Shown here one piece after another: positions 18,332-27,331 of a DNA stretch of 64,000 bases. Below the pieces are notes generated by a model, which was given only the letters and a program-made list of their open reading frames with translations, had not been told where the DNA came from and made no database searches. Source of the DNA: Cristatella mucedo (lineage: Eukaryota > Bryozoa > Phylactolaemata > Cristatellidae); the NCBI GenBank assembly GCA_009760855.2, contig WPIO01000005.1:11005001-11069000 (forward strand). The letters are read 5' to 3'. Made by a program: the position numbers and the translations under genes. Numbering within the stretch: the first letter of the stretch is position 1; the number at the start of each line of letters is the position of its first letter.

Positions 18332-20382
18332 TTGCACTTGATAAAGCGCCCTCAGAGAACTTAATCTCTTTCTAGGCGCTTTACATTTGCTGCAAAGTTA
18401 TATGCAATTGAATAGTAAGTAAAATCATGCTTGAAAAACAAACAAAATGAATAATATGGTTAGGGGTGACATGCACAGGGTCAGCATGCAAATGTGGTTA
18501 GTGGCAGCATGCACAGTGTCAGCACGCATAAGCACAACAAGGACGAATCACAGGGACCCACTAAATGCTGTCCTAAATAGGTGTGTTTTTAAGTTTCTTT
18601 TAAATGTGGTCAGGTCATGAGATGTTCTGACGCAGGTCGGGAGGGACTTCCAGGCTTTGGGAGCATACGAACTAAACGCACGGTCTCCAAAGATTTAAGG
18701 TTTGTACGAGGTATTTCCAGACTGTTGGATTCCGAAAAGCGGGTGGTACGATGCTTGGCCTGATGGGGTAGTATATCTGAAAGATAGGCTGGAGCCATAG
18801 AATGAAGTGACCTAAAAGTGAGCGACAAAACCTTGAAGTCAACCCGTTGCTTGACTGGTAGCCAGTGCAGGTCGGCGAGAAGTGGAGTAATGTGGCAACT
18901 GCGACGCTCACGACAGACAAGCCTAGCTGCAGAGTTTTACACCAGCTGCAATCGCCTGATCGCACATGCTGGTAGGCCAGTAAGCAGTGAGTTGCAGAAG
19001 TCGAGACGAGATGTCACGAATGCATGGACCAACTTGGACGTGGTATCCTTATCTAAACAAGCCCGAATTTTAGCAATGTTATGAAGCTGAAAATAGGAAG
19101 ATTTGACTGTGGAGCTGATGTGGTCGTCTAACGAGAGGTCGCTTTGGAATATGACACCTAGATTTCGAGCTGATTCAACTGGAGATATGCTGGCAGAGCC
19201 AATTTTGAAAGTCAGCCTTTCCAATCTCTGAATCACACTGGGTTTGCCCATAACTAGTAAGTTAGTTTTGTCATCGTTTAGTTTTAGAAAATTTGCTGCC
19301 ATCCATGTGCGGATGTCATCAATGCATGCAGCAAGTGAGTTGAGAGAATTTGAGGTGCTCGAAGGCTGGGAGGGATCAAAGCAAAGGTACAACTGAGTGT
19401 CATCCGCATAGAAGTGAAAGCCTAGATTGTGCTTGGCAATCACATCAGCAAGAGGCAGAGTATAAACCGTGAAAAGAACCGGACCTAGCACGGAGCCCTG
19501 AGGTACTCCATATTTTAGAGGTACTTCAGATGATCTTTGTCCATTCACGTCAATACTCTGGAGTCTCCCACTGAGATAGGACCTGAACCACTGCAGAGCA
19601 GTGCCAGTGATGCCCAGGCGAGATGAGAGGCGCTCTACGATAAACTTTGGTTTAAGTGGTCTATGACAGATGTATCACCTGCTTATATAACAATTGCTCC
19701 TGGTTATTATGATTCAAATAAAATAACAGCAGCTCTAAATAAAGGACTATCAGAACCTCAACCAAAAACTATCGTTGCTCCGAATAGTTTAACAACGGCA
19801 TCATCGGTTAGTGCTTTTTATGATACAACTAAAAGAAATAGTTCAGGTATAAAATTTAGTGTTGATACAGATGATAGAATATTAATGCAAATAGTTGGTG
19901 ATTTCGTTGTTCTACTTGGAAGTAATTCTAATGTTGCTGTAAATTCAATTGGTGATACTCTTGGTTTTAATTCAAATCAACAAGGAACATTTGATTCTGC
20001 TCTTATATGTGGAACACCATATGAAGCATTAGAAAAAGCAATGTACTTTGCAGGAATCTTTAAAGCATGGAATAAAATGTTATTGCCAGACAATAAAGGA
20101 ATACGATGGATAAGTGTTGATTGTGATTTAGTTGATCCTTTTAAGAATTATGTAGAAAGAAAAAAAGGATTCTTAGAGCAATGTAATTCTTTATAAATTA
20201 TAGATATTGATGATATTAGTCCAGGTGAAAAGGTTGATCTACATATTAATAATGTATTGTATTTACCAACACGTGGAGATATAGATGGAATAAGTAGTTT
20301 TAAGATAAGTTTAACAGATCAAAATGGAAATCCTGTTTCAATTACAACTGATGTAGTTGCAACAATAGAAATTTCAAAGTAA
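18146..20382 (+). pseudogene. Penton/minor-capsid-like protein 2, split by a CR1 insertion
   Basis: The 5' part (18146 to about 18299) reads MSIRLTGTSSSESKTLYPPI and GLRRVEFTYTNKVVSNI. A minus-strand CR1 LINE then interrupts it. The 3' part resumes near 19654 with AYITIAPGYYDSNKITAALN, the Polinton minor-capsid turn before a helix, then SIGDTLGFNSNQQG. TAA at 20194-20196 is in frame and followed by DISPGEKVDLHINNVLYLP and LTDQNGN, ending IEISK at 20382. Without the insert it is about 290 codons, the same size as its paralog upstream. The start follows TATAG (18137-18141) by four bases. The vertex-protein role is inferred. Confidence 0.72.
18300..19653 (-). mobile_element. CR1/L2-type LINE, 5'-truncated, nested in the element
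   Basis: An (AAT)n tract at 18299-18333, the tail box at 18345-18385 and a reverse-transcriptase frame read on the minus strand. The frame includes VPQGSVLGPVLF, the catalytic FYADDTQLY box and LDFCNSLLTGLP (19548-18937). Sequence continues to about 19653, where viral coding sequence resumes. There is no clear target duplication, as is usual for CR1. The 203-codon RT segment is open, so the insertion is young relative to many LINE copies nearby. Confidence 0.88.
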
Positions 20383-20391
20383 TATAGAGCA

Positions 20392-20990
20392 ATGGGTAGC
20401 TATGCAAGAGTTGGTCATCATAAAATACATGGAGGTGAATATCATGGATCTGGAGTAAAATTTGATAATGCTGTTAATATCTTTAATCAAGTTTTAGGTA
20501 CTACTAGTAAAGCTGTAGATGCAGGATTATCGATTGCAAATAAAGGTATTGAAATGCATCAAGCAAGAAAGCTTACTGAACTTCAAACTAAAAAAGAAAA
20601 GATAGATCAAGATTATGCTGTTAAACGTAGAGAGATGGATGATAAACTTGAAGAAGAAAAGAGAAAGAACTTGAATATGAGCTTGAAAAGAAAAGAAAAG
20701 AAGAATATGACAGAAAGATGAAAGAGATGGATCTTAAACTAAAAGAAGTTATGCTTGAAAAGGTTACTAAGAAAAAATCTAAAAAAATTAGAAAGGCAAA
20801 GATAGAAGAGGAAGATCCAGAAGTAGAAGACTATTCAGAGACTCTTAAAGAGAATGATCCTAAAGCATATAAAGAAATAGCAAAACTAATTAATGATAAA
20901 GCTGTTGTTCCTTATGTTAATCCTAGGATTGATACTTATGGTGGAAACATAAAGAGAAAATTAGGTGCTGGTTTATATATTCAAAAATAA
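20392..20990 (+). pseudogene. Coiled-coil Lys/Glu-rich protein, one frameshift
   Basis: Starts four bases after TATAG (20383-20387) with MGSYARVGHHKIHGGEYHGS. A helix follows, then a long charged coiled coil (QTKKEKIDQDYAVKRREMDD). A frameshift near 20690 passes the coil to the next frame (LKLKEVMLEKVTKKKSKKIR), which ends with VVPYVNPRIDTYGGNIKRK and a Gly-rich tail. About 200 codons. Lying between the penton-like and major capsid genes, it may be a scaffold or internal virion protein; that rests on position and coil only. Confidence 0.62.
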
Positions 20991-21003
20991 AATTTTAGTT
21001 TTT

Positions 21004-21010
21004 TATATAG
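21004..21010 (+). promoter_or_regulatory. TATATAG motif of the major capsid gene
   Basis: An exact TATATAG, seven bases before the ATG at 21018, the widest spacing seen among the motif copies. Confidence 0.55.
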
Positions 21011-21017
21011 AGAAGAA

Positions 21018-22543
21018 ATGGCAAGTGCACCTATCGATACTATACTCGAACTTGGAGATCCTGAGTTTCCTGAATATAAACTTAGAGATTATCAATTTAG
21101 AGAGTTTAATCAAGTTAATGGAAACGAGACTGATAATGTTACTAGTAAATTAGTTAGTTTCATTGTTCCTGGTGAACAACAAACGTGTTATGTTCTATCT
21201 GATAGTTATCTTTAACTTGAAGGACAAATACAAGTCCAGACTGCAGCTAATTGAGCTTTTGCTACTCCTCATAAAAATCTTGCATTCAGTTTTGGTAATA
21301 ATGCTGGTGCATGGATGTTTAGTAGTATGCGAGTTAGACTCGGCACTGAAGAGATTGAAAGCCTCCCACTAAAAGAAGGAGTTGGAAGTGTTTCAACATT
21401 AATGGGTCTTCTATGTTATCCGAATGAATATAACAGAACTGAAGGTCCTGCTACTGGATGGAGAAAAGATGAAGCAAGTGGAATTGACGATTTAGCTGGA
21501 GGTCTTACTTCTTATGTTAGCCCTAATGCTGCTAGAGCTAGTGCTTCAAACACTGGATATGTAGTTAGAAGAGGAATTATAAATAACACTATTGACGAGG
21601 TTGGAAATTTCAGCATTTTATTGCCTCTATCAAGAATCTCTGGTTTTTGAGCTGATATGAATAAAATTCTTTATAATATTCCATTTACACTTGAAATGAC
21701 AAGAGTAGGTGGATTTGATAGAGATATTATTTTGACTGGAACAAGTGGAGGTGCAAATGATCAAATTAATGCAGTGGCTACGAGTGGAACTGGTTCTGTT
21801 GCTATTGGTAATGGACAAGGTGTCTACACTGCTTTCAGAACTGCAATGTCAAAAATGAGACTTGTTTTAGCATGTGTAACACCAAAGATAGTATTCAAAG
21901 AGCACTTGCAGATATTTCAAGTGAGAAATCAAAGAAAATTAGACTAAATTACAGAGTTAAACGTTATGAAAACATTACTTTAGATACTTTCAATCAAAAT
22001 CTTAGATTTACTAAAACTTTATCAGTTCAAAATACAATTGATAAAGTTATATGGTTGATCTTTGCTGCTCAAAATGCTGATAAATATGATAGTTACACTG
22101 GTAACCCTTGTACTTACAATCATTGTGATATTAAAAGTGTTTCAGTTCTTGCTAATGGATCTAAACAATATCCTGCAGTTCCAAGATCTAGTTTGCCAAA
22201 ACTTGGTAGACATGCACATGCGTATATGGATTTCACGACTTTCAGAAAACAATATCTTGGTGTTAATGAGCTTGTTGGTCCTGGTGGTGTTTCTTTCACA
22301 GAATGGATGTCACTTTATCCAATTCATGTTGTTGACTTGCAATACAGTGATGAACCTCTTAGAGTGACTTCTCGACTAGATGTAACTGTTGAATTCAATA
22401 GTGTTGTTCCTGCTGGAACCACATTGCTAGTCCACTATTTGACTATTTGCGATAATACTGCTGAACTAACTTCTAATAGAAATGGTGCTAACTTTACTTG
22501 TAGCAAAGGAAATATGGTTTATGATGGAAAAGATTTTTTATAA
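21018..22543 (+). pseudogene. mcp: Major capsid protein (hexon-like, double jelly-roll type), broken
   Basis: About 508 codons, the usual size for Polinton/adintovirus capsid proteins. It begins MASAPIDTILELGDPEFPEY. Family-like blocks are FSFGNNAGAWMFSSMRVRLG (first jelly-roll strand region), an insertion-rich middle and the C-terminal LDVTVEFNSVVPAGTTLLVH strand pair. In-frame stops occur at 21213-21215 (TAA), near 21252-21254 (TGA) and at 21648-21650 (TGA); a frameshift lies between about 21890 and 21940, after which the frame is open to the end. It would form the trimeric shell capsomer. Placement after the penton-like genes matches the Polinton late block. I cannot see the second jelly roll directly; the fold is inferred from family resemblance. 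Confidence 0.8.
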
Positions 22544-22563
22544 AATTATAATAACTAAATATA

Positions 22564-23226
22564 ATGCAAAAAACGAATTTTATTCAAGGGTCTGATGAAT
22601 GAAAGAAGGCTATGAGTTTAAATATTGGTGGATCAGAAGTCTATTCAGTTTTAGGAAATGATATGGTTTTTGGTTCACAAATTGATTGTGATATAGAACT
22701 AATTGCTAATAGAAAACTAAAAAAAATATATTGCTAACTCTCAACCAATAAAATTCCCACAAATGTTATTTGGTAAGGTATTTGAATCAATCGCAGCAAA
22801 ATATTTAGAAATGAAATAAAATAGAGAGATTGAAAATGCAAATGACTGCTTTACTAGTGACGGGGTCTTTCGCTATTCTCCAGATGAAATTATTGATCAA
22901 GATACAGTAATTGAGATAAAGTTTTCATGGTCTAGAAGTATAGTAGAAGATTTTATTCCAAAACAATACTTAGCTCAATGTCTTCTTGGACTTCATGTAC
23001 TAAAATTAAGTAGATGTTTTATAGTTAATTTGAAATCTGTGTACCTGGATTGAATTGTGATGAAGCACCTAAAGGTTTCGTTGCTGCTGGGAATGCTAGG
23101 ATTCCAACAAGTTATGATTTTGACATGCCAATAAGAGAACCTTTGCTTATGTATTTACTTAAAGATGAAAAGTTTTTTGAATTCGAATTTGATATAATTT
23201 ATGATTATGGTAGATTTAATAATTAG
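22564..23226 (+). pseudogene. YqaJ/lambda-exonuclease-like PD-(D/E)XK nuclease, broken
   Basis: The segment 22831-23056 holds the signature TSDGVFRYSPDEIID followed by TVIEIKFSWSRS (the D...EIK catalytic pair) and PKQYLAQCLLGLHVLKL, the Q-containing helix typical of YqaJ/lambda exonucleases. N-terminal pieces (SLNIGGSEVYSVLGNDMVFG) and a C-terminal piece (GFVAAGNARIPTSYDF) lie in other frames. Stops or shifts occur near 22600, 22735, 22800 and 23050. Such nucleases resect DNA ends for recombination or genome processing in viruses. About 220 codons. No intact product is possible. Confidence 0.72.
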
Positions 23227-23262
23227 AAAAGTTGTGGATATGACATTAAATATTATATAAAA

Positions 23263-23388
23263 AAGTAGAAATACAAGTGATAGAAGAGGAAGATCCATTT
23301 AGATTTGCAAGAATAGTTACTGTTGTAAAAGAGATATTAGAAAGAAGTAAAATATTAATCAATGAATATATAGAAAATGTCAAAGTTT
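23263..23388 (+). pseudogene. Small open remnant between exonuclease and fibre D
   Basis: Without an ATG, the frame reads VIEEEDPFRFARIVTVVKEI and KILINEYIENVKV, ending 12 nt inside fibre gene D in another frame. It looks protein-like (alternating charged and hydrophobic), so it may be the 3' end of a lost short gene. Low certainty. Confidence 0.25.
23367..23373 (+). promoter_or_regulatory. TATATAG motif of fibre gene D
   Basis: An exact TATATAG, followed by AAA and the ATG at 23377. Confidence 0.6.
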
Positions 23389-24232
23389 AGAGATGAAGAC
23401 TATGTTTCTAAAGTTAATGGGTATCTTCTATCTGATCTTAATGCAAATGGAAATACAATTTCAAATTTATCAGATCCAATTAATGATTCTGATGTAGTTA
23501 CAAAATCTTATTCAGATTCTAAATTTGTTGTTAATACAGGATCGACACTTAATCTTGGAGGTAAGACAATTACTAATCTTGCTCCAGGAGTAAATCCTAC
23601 AGATGCAGTAAATGTTTCACAAATAAATAATTATGTCAAAAAAACAGGAGATACAATGACTGGAGATTTAAACATGAATAGCTTTGCTATAACATCTAAT
23701 TATTGGAACTCGGGTAATAATAATCCAGTAGTTTTGAAAGATGGTTTTTGTGTTACATATGGTGGAATGAAACGAGATGTTTTACTTAAAGCATTTCTTT
23801 CAACAACAAATATTGATATGGGTGGATATTCAATAACTAATGTGGCAAATCCTGTTAATACTTCTGATGGAGCAACTAAATCTTATGTAGATAAAACAGT
23901 TAAAAAATAACAGAAGTATTAGCCTCATCAATGGATCTCAATGCAAAGAACTCAATACTAAATCTTTCAACACCTTATTCATGGACAAATAAAACTGCAC
24001 CACCTATAATGATAATAAATGTTATGGTTGTTGCAGCATCTAATTGTATGTTTCTAAAACCTAATACTGATACAACTGCAGTATCTGGAGATGTAAGAGC
24101 AATAAATACTTCTTCAACAGGTGTGGATTTAAAGTATTATGTTTATTTTATAAGATTACCGACAGAGTATTACTTTATTGATACAACTGGAAAACTAAGA
24201 GTAAACATCTTGGTCAGTTGTGTACCCTCCTG
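23377..24232 (+). pseudogene. Fibre gene D, one frameshift
   Basis: The first 177 codons are shaft repeats of the phage tail-fibre type: ISNLSDPINDSDVVTKSYSD near residue 25, ITNLAPGVNPTDAVNVSQIN near 60, TGDTMTGDLNMNSFAITS near 88, and ITNVANPVNTSDGATKSYVD near 152. After a frameshift at about 23905 the next frame gives a different C-terminal part (STPYSWTNKTAPPIMIINVM, LKYYVYFIRLPTEYYFIDTT), probably the head. It is far from the other three fibre genes and on the opposite strand, between the exonuclease and the zinc-finger gene. Attachment role inferred from the repeat family. Confidence 0.78.
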
Positions 24233-24268
24233 AATAGTATCAATGATATATTAAAACTATTAACTCGT

Positions 24269-24652
24269 TTAACATTGTTGCTTTACGTTTACCTGTAAGA
24301 AGAGGGAATAGTTTTGATATAGAACAAATAGCTTCATGTTGTAAACAATGATGTAATAGAGTAGAGCAACATTGTTTTTTAAGTGTTTCTTAACTAATGA
24401 ATATAATTTAGTTGGTCTCACTTTCTTAAATGAGTTAGTATTTATGTTACAAAAGGAACAAATTATAATTGCATCATTACGCATAAGGCTGGAATCAAAT
24501 TCTGTTTCATTCATATCCTTATCACAGATATCACAACGTATTTCATATTCTCTTTTAGGTCTCTTTTTTTCTTGATGACAGTAAGGATGTTTTCCTTCTA
24601 GATAATCAGTTTCATTAAATTTATTTAAACATGTTTCACAAAATATTTTCAT
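24269..24652 (-). CDS. Cys-rich zinc-finger-like protein (127 aa)
   Basis: The N-terminal half carries three Cys-x2-Cys-type pairs: IFCETCLNKF, IRCDICDKDMNETEF and ICSFCNIN, with PYCHQEK between, suggesting two zinc sites within about 75 residues. The rest is hydrophobic and low-complexity (LLYYIIVYNMKLFVLYQNYS) and may be frameshifted or read into non-coding sequence. The repeated N-E-T-D/E-F/Y pattern after each finger implies an internal duplication. The ATG faces the integrase ATG across 10 nt. Possible transcription regulator, or a detached zinc-finger domain of the integrase; not proven. Confidence 0.55.
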   Translation of the reverse strand: MKIFCETCLNKFNETDYLEGKHPYCHQEKKRPKREYEIRCDICDKDMNETEFDSSLMRNDAIIICSFCNINTNSFKKVRPTKLYSLVKKHLKNNVALLYYIIVYNMKLFVLYQNYSLFLQVNVKQQC

Positions 24653-24662
24653 TCTCTATAGA
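24653..24662. promoter_or_regulatory. 10-nt bidirectional spacer TCTCTATAGA
   Basis: These ten bases are all that separate the minus-strand zinc-finger ATG (24652-24650) from the integrase ATG (24663). TCTATAGA is a perfect palindrome, so each strand reads TATAG. Spacer length equals that at 11777-11786. Confidence 0.62.
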
Positions 24663-25537
24663 ATGTCGTTTTTAACTCTAAATGAAAGAAAAAAAGGCGG
24701 TAAATTCAATCCTGACTCAGATATAAGTCAAGTATTCAAACCAAGACCTAAGAAAATTCCACAAGGTTTCTTAAATATTGTTGAGCCAAATGAAAATCAT
24801 CAAGCAGACATTTTATACATGCCTAATGATTCCTGATATAAATATGCAGTTAGTGTTATTGATGTTGCTAGTAGATATAAAGATTCAAGACCTCTTAAAA
24901 CAAAGACTTCTAAAGAAGTAACAAAAGAATAATAGATATTTAAAATTAAGGTCCTTTGAAGTGGCCAAAGAAAATGACAGTTGATCCAGGATCAGAATTT
25001 AAAGGTGAGTTTGCTAAAGAAATGAAAAAACATGAAACACAAATTATTGAAGGTACTAGTAAAAAGAGTGTTGCATTAGTTGAAAGAATGAATAGAACAT
25101 TTGCTGAGAGAGCATTCATTGCTCAGTATTAAAAATAAATAGAAAGTATAAATAAAGGAGAATATACTAGAAATAGAGAGTGGATTGATAATTTACCAAA
25201 GATTATTGATTATCTAAATAATAGTGTTACGAAAGCAATAGGTGAAAAACCTGTTAAAGCGATAAAAAAAGAAAAATTAAAACTGAAGAAACCAAAATAT
25301 CATAGAAAAGTAGGAGAACAAGAACTGTTATTAGAACTTGGAACAACTGTTAGATATTTATTAGAACCAGGTGAAGGAGAAGATGAAAAAAGAAGAAGAG
25401 CTACAGACCCAATATAGAGTTTAACAAAACATACTATTGTTTGAATAATGGTATTGCAAGAACAAGCTGTTAGATATTGGGTAAATGATGTTAAGAGAAG
25501 TTTTGTTAGAGAGGAATTACAAGTTGTTAAGCCTTAG
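24663..25537 (+). pseudogene. int: Retroviral-type (rve/DDE) integrase, broken
   Basis: This is the integrase that defines Polintons, joining the element's AG ends to host DNA and producing the short target duplication. The catalytic triad is visible: Asp in HQADILYMP, Asp in MTVDPGSEFKGEF, Glu in ALVERMNRTFAERAF. YKYAVSVIDVASRYKDSRP is the family core. Breaks are TGA near 24834, stops near 24930, a shift near 24945, TAA codons near 25130, TAG near 25417, and others to the end at 25537. Length (about 290 codons) is normal, but no N-terminal zinc finger is seen in frame. The start is set by TATAG one base before ATG. Confidence 0.9.
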
Positions 25538-25552
25538 AAGTGTCTGGACTTT

Positions 25553-25927
25553 CTAGTGGTTCAATAATATTTCATCGAATTCTTCTTTAGTTACTTTATC
25601 ATCGTCTAATGCATCAACAATCTTTGAAACTAAGTTATGATTTGCTTGAAGAGTAGATCTTTTTCTTCTATCAATTTGTGATATTGTACTATCTATTGAG
25701 ATTATCATTGTTGATAAAGCACCTAATACCGTTACTACGTGAGAAAGCTCCTCATGTTTTTGAAGGTAAGTACTGGTTACTGTAATTGCAAGAGATAGTA
25801 AGATACCTATAAATTGAAAAACATATTTAACTCTTATTAATTTAGTTAAGCAACCTTTAATTCTCTCATTATCTAAAAGTATTTGATTATACTTGGTATT
25901 TGCATATTTGGTTCGAAGGTCTGACAT
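25553..25927 (-). CDS. Small membrane protein (124 aa), intact
   Basis: An N-terminal charged stretch (MSDLRTKYANTKYNQILLDN) is followed by a hydrophobic helix (YVFQFIGILLSLAITVTSTY) at about residues 34-53 and a second, weaker one (VVTVLGALSTMIISI) near 64-78. Then come a basic turn (QIDRRKRST) and an acidic tail (DALDDDKVTKEEFDEILLNH) that looks like one EF-hand-type loop. It may be a two-pass membrane protein. The start follows TATAG by four bases on the minus strand. Convergent with the integrase. Virion membrane proteins of this size occur in related viruses, but I see no specific match. Confidence 0.65.
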   Translation of the reverse strand: MSDLRTKYANTKYNQILLDNERIKGCLTKLIRVKYVFQFIGILLSLAITVTSTYLQKHEELSHVVTVLGALSTMIISIDSTISQIDRRKRSTLQANHNLVSKIVDALDDDKVTKEEFDEILLNH

Positions 25928-26038
25928 TGTCCTATATTAATAAAAATTGTTTTATTAATCGTATTACGTCATGTACCAAATTTAGACCGTTGTGAAATTC
26001 CTGATATATCACGTGAGTATTAGTTATCTTCCTTTCCA

Positions 26039-26143
26039 ATATGGCGTCTTGTGATGAGATTATGTTCGAATACGATAGCGATGACTCATTTGATGTTAAT
26101 GAGTATATTCTTGAAATTCCAGATATGGAATTTTTGCTCTGAG
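26039..26143 (+). CDS. Short acidic frame (34 aa), possible 5' exon
   Basis: MASCDEIMFEYDSDDSFDVN starts in a CCAATATGGCG context, unlike the TATAG starts of other genes, and the base composition is closer to the host. It may be the first exon of the repeat reading frame downstream, which lacks an ATG of its own. A polypyrimidine-poor acceptor ATCAATTCTAG ends at 26232. Unproven; it could also be a truncated leftover. Confidence 0.3.
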
Positions 26144-26212
26144 GAGAAAGCAGAATCGATGGATATGCTTGACTCGGTGAGTGAATTAAGATCATTCATT
26201 ACTGAGTAAATT

Positions 26213-27214
26213 GTGTTTACCATCAATTCTAGTTCAAGTCACATTGACTTGAATGATCATCTATCCTTACCATCCTCACCTAGTTCAAGTCGATGCCCAG
26301 AGGGTGACTTGAATGATCATCTATCCTTGTCAATTAATCCTAGTACAAGTCGATGCCCAGAGGGTGACTTGAATGATCATCTATCCTTGTCAATTAATCC
26401 TAGTACAAGTCGATGCCCAGAGGGTGACTTGAATGATCATCTATCCTTGTCAATTAATCCTAGTACAAGTCGATGCCCAGAGGGTGACTTGAATGATCAT
26501 CTATCCTTGTCAATTAATCCTAGTACAAGTCGATGCCCAGAGGGTGACTTGAATGATCATCTATCCTTGTCAATTAATCCTAGTACAAGTCGATGCCCAG
26601 AGGGTGACTTGAATGATCATCTATCCTTGTCAATTAATCCTAGTACAAGTCGATGCCCAGAGGGTGACTTGAATGATCATCTTTACTTACCATTCTCACC
26701 CACTTCAAGTCGATGCCTAAATGGTGACTTGTTCGATCATCTATCCTGCATCTTTCTTGTGAGTTCGTGTCGATGCCCAGAGGGTGACACAGCTCGGGGA
26801 GGAATGTGTTTAACAACTAATAGCTTAGTAAATCTTAGTTCAAGTCTATACCTAAATGGTGACTTGTTCGATCGTCTATCCTTACCATTCTTGTTTAGTG
26901 CAAGTCGATGCCTAAATGATGACTTGTACGATCATCTATCCTTTTCATTTTTGTTTAGTATAAGTCGATGCCTAAATTGTGACTTGTACGATCATCTATC
27001 CTTGTCAATCTTGTTTAGTTCAAGCCGATACCCAGTGGGTGACTTGTTCTATTATCTATACTATATCTTTCTTGGGAGCTCGTGTCGATACCCAGAGGGT
27101 GACAAAGCTCGGGTTTTGGGGTTTTCGCCATTTAATAAACTGTTTGTCAAATGCATGACAAGTATTTTAGAATATAAAGATGAATCAACACTTGAAAGCG
27201 TAAGTGTAAGGTAA
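26213..27214 (+). CDS. 20-residue tandem-repeat reading frame (about 333 codons)
   Basis: An uninterrupted frame made almost wholly of a repeat unit with consensus RCPEGDLNDHLSLSINPSTS. Central units are identical; outer ones vary (GDLFDHLSC, DDLYDHLSF, RCLNGDLFDRLSL). Two units carry a different ending (FLVSSCRCPEGDTARGG and FLGSSCRYPEGDKARVL), which suggests a larger duplicated block. There is no ATG at its 5' end: the first in-frame codon after the stop is GTG, so either it is a spliced second exon or it is not translated. A unit of 60 bp keeps any open frame open, so openness alone is weak proof. No domain known. A repeat surface or adaptor protein is one idea. Confidence 0.4.
   Translation: MFTINSSSSHIDLNDHLSLPSSPSSSRCPEGDLNDHLSLSINPSTSRCPEGDLNDHLSLSINPSTSRCPEGDLNDHLSLSINPSTSRCPEGDLNDHLSLSINPSTSRCPEGDLNDHLSLSINPSTSRCPEGDLNDHLSLSINPSTSRCPEGDLNDHLYLPFSPTSSRCLNGDLFDHLSCIFLVSSCRCPEGDTARGGMCLTTNSLVNLSSSLYLNGDLFDRLSLPFLFSASRCLNDDLYDHLSFSFLFSISRCLNCDLYDHLSLSILFSSSRYPVGDLFYYLYYIFLGSSCRYPEGDKARVLGFSPFNKLFVKCMTSILEYKDESTLESVSVR
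26233..27110 (+). repeat. 60-bp tandem repeat array, about 15 units
   Basis: Period 60 bp, core GACTTGAATGATCATCTATC plus CAAGTCGATGCCCAGAGGGT. From about 26286 to 26682 units are identical; from 26683 on they diverge and one is interrupted by 26790-26840. This is the usual pattern of unequal exchange: uniform centre, degenerate edge. Confidence 0.95.
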
Positions 27215-27331
27215 GTAAGGTAAGTATTGCGGCGCACAGGGGGGAGGGGGTAAGTAGGAGGAGGGAGCTCAATTGCAATGAGACTAATTTCAAGTACCAG
27301 ATTTGAAAAAGTCTGCCAGCCAGTTGATTTA

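Noticed and set aside
7533-21650. Stop-codon reassignment or programmed readthrough
   Set aside because: TAA, TAG and TGA all occur inside genes, together with clear frameshifts, and intact genes use the same stops as real ends.
25932-26195. Minus-strand frame of 87 codons
   Set aside because: No start motif, odd Ser-rich composition, antisense to the acidic frame at 26039.
26233-27110. CRISPR-like array
   Set aside because: The whole 60-bp unit is repeated, with no unique spacers, in eukaryotic DNA.
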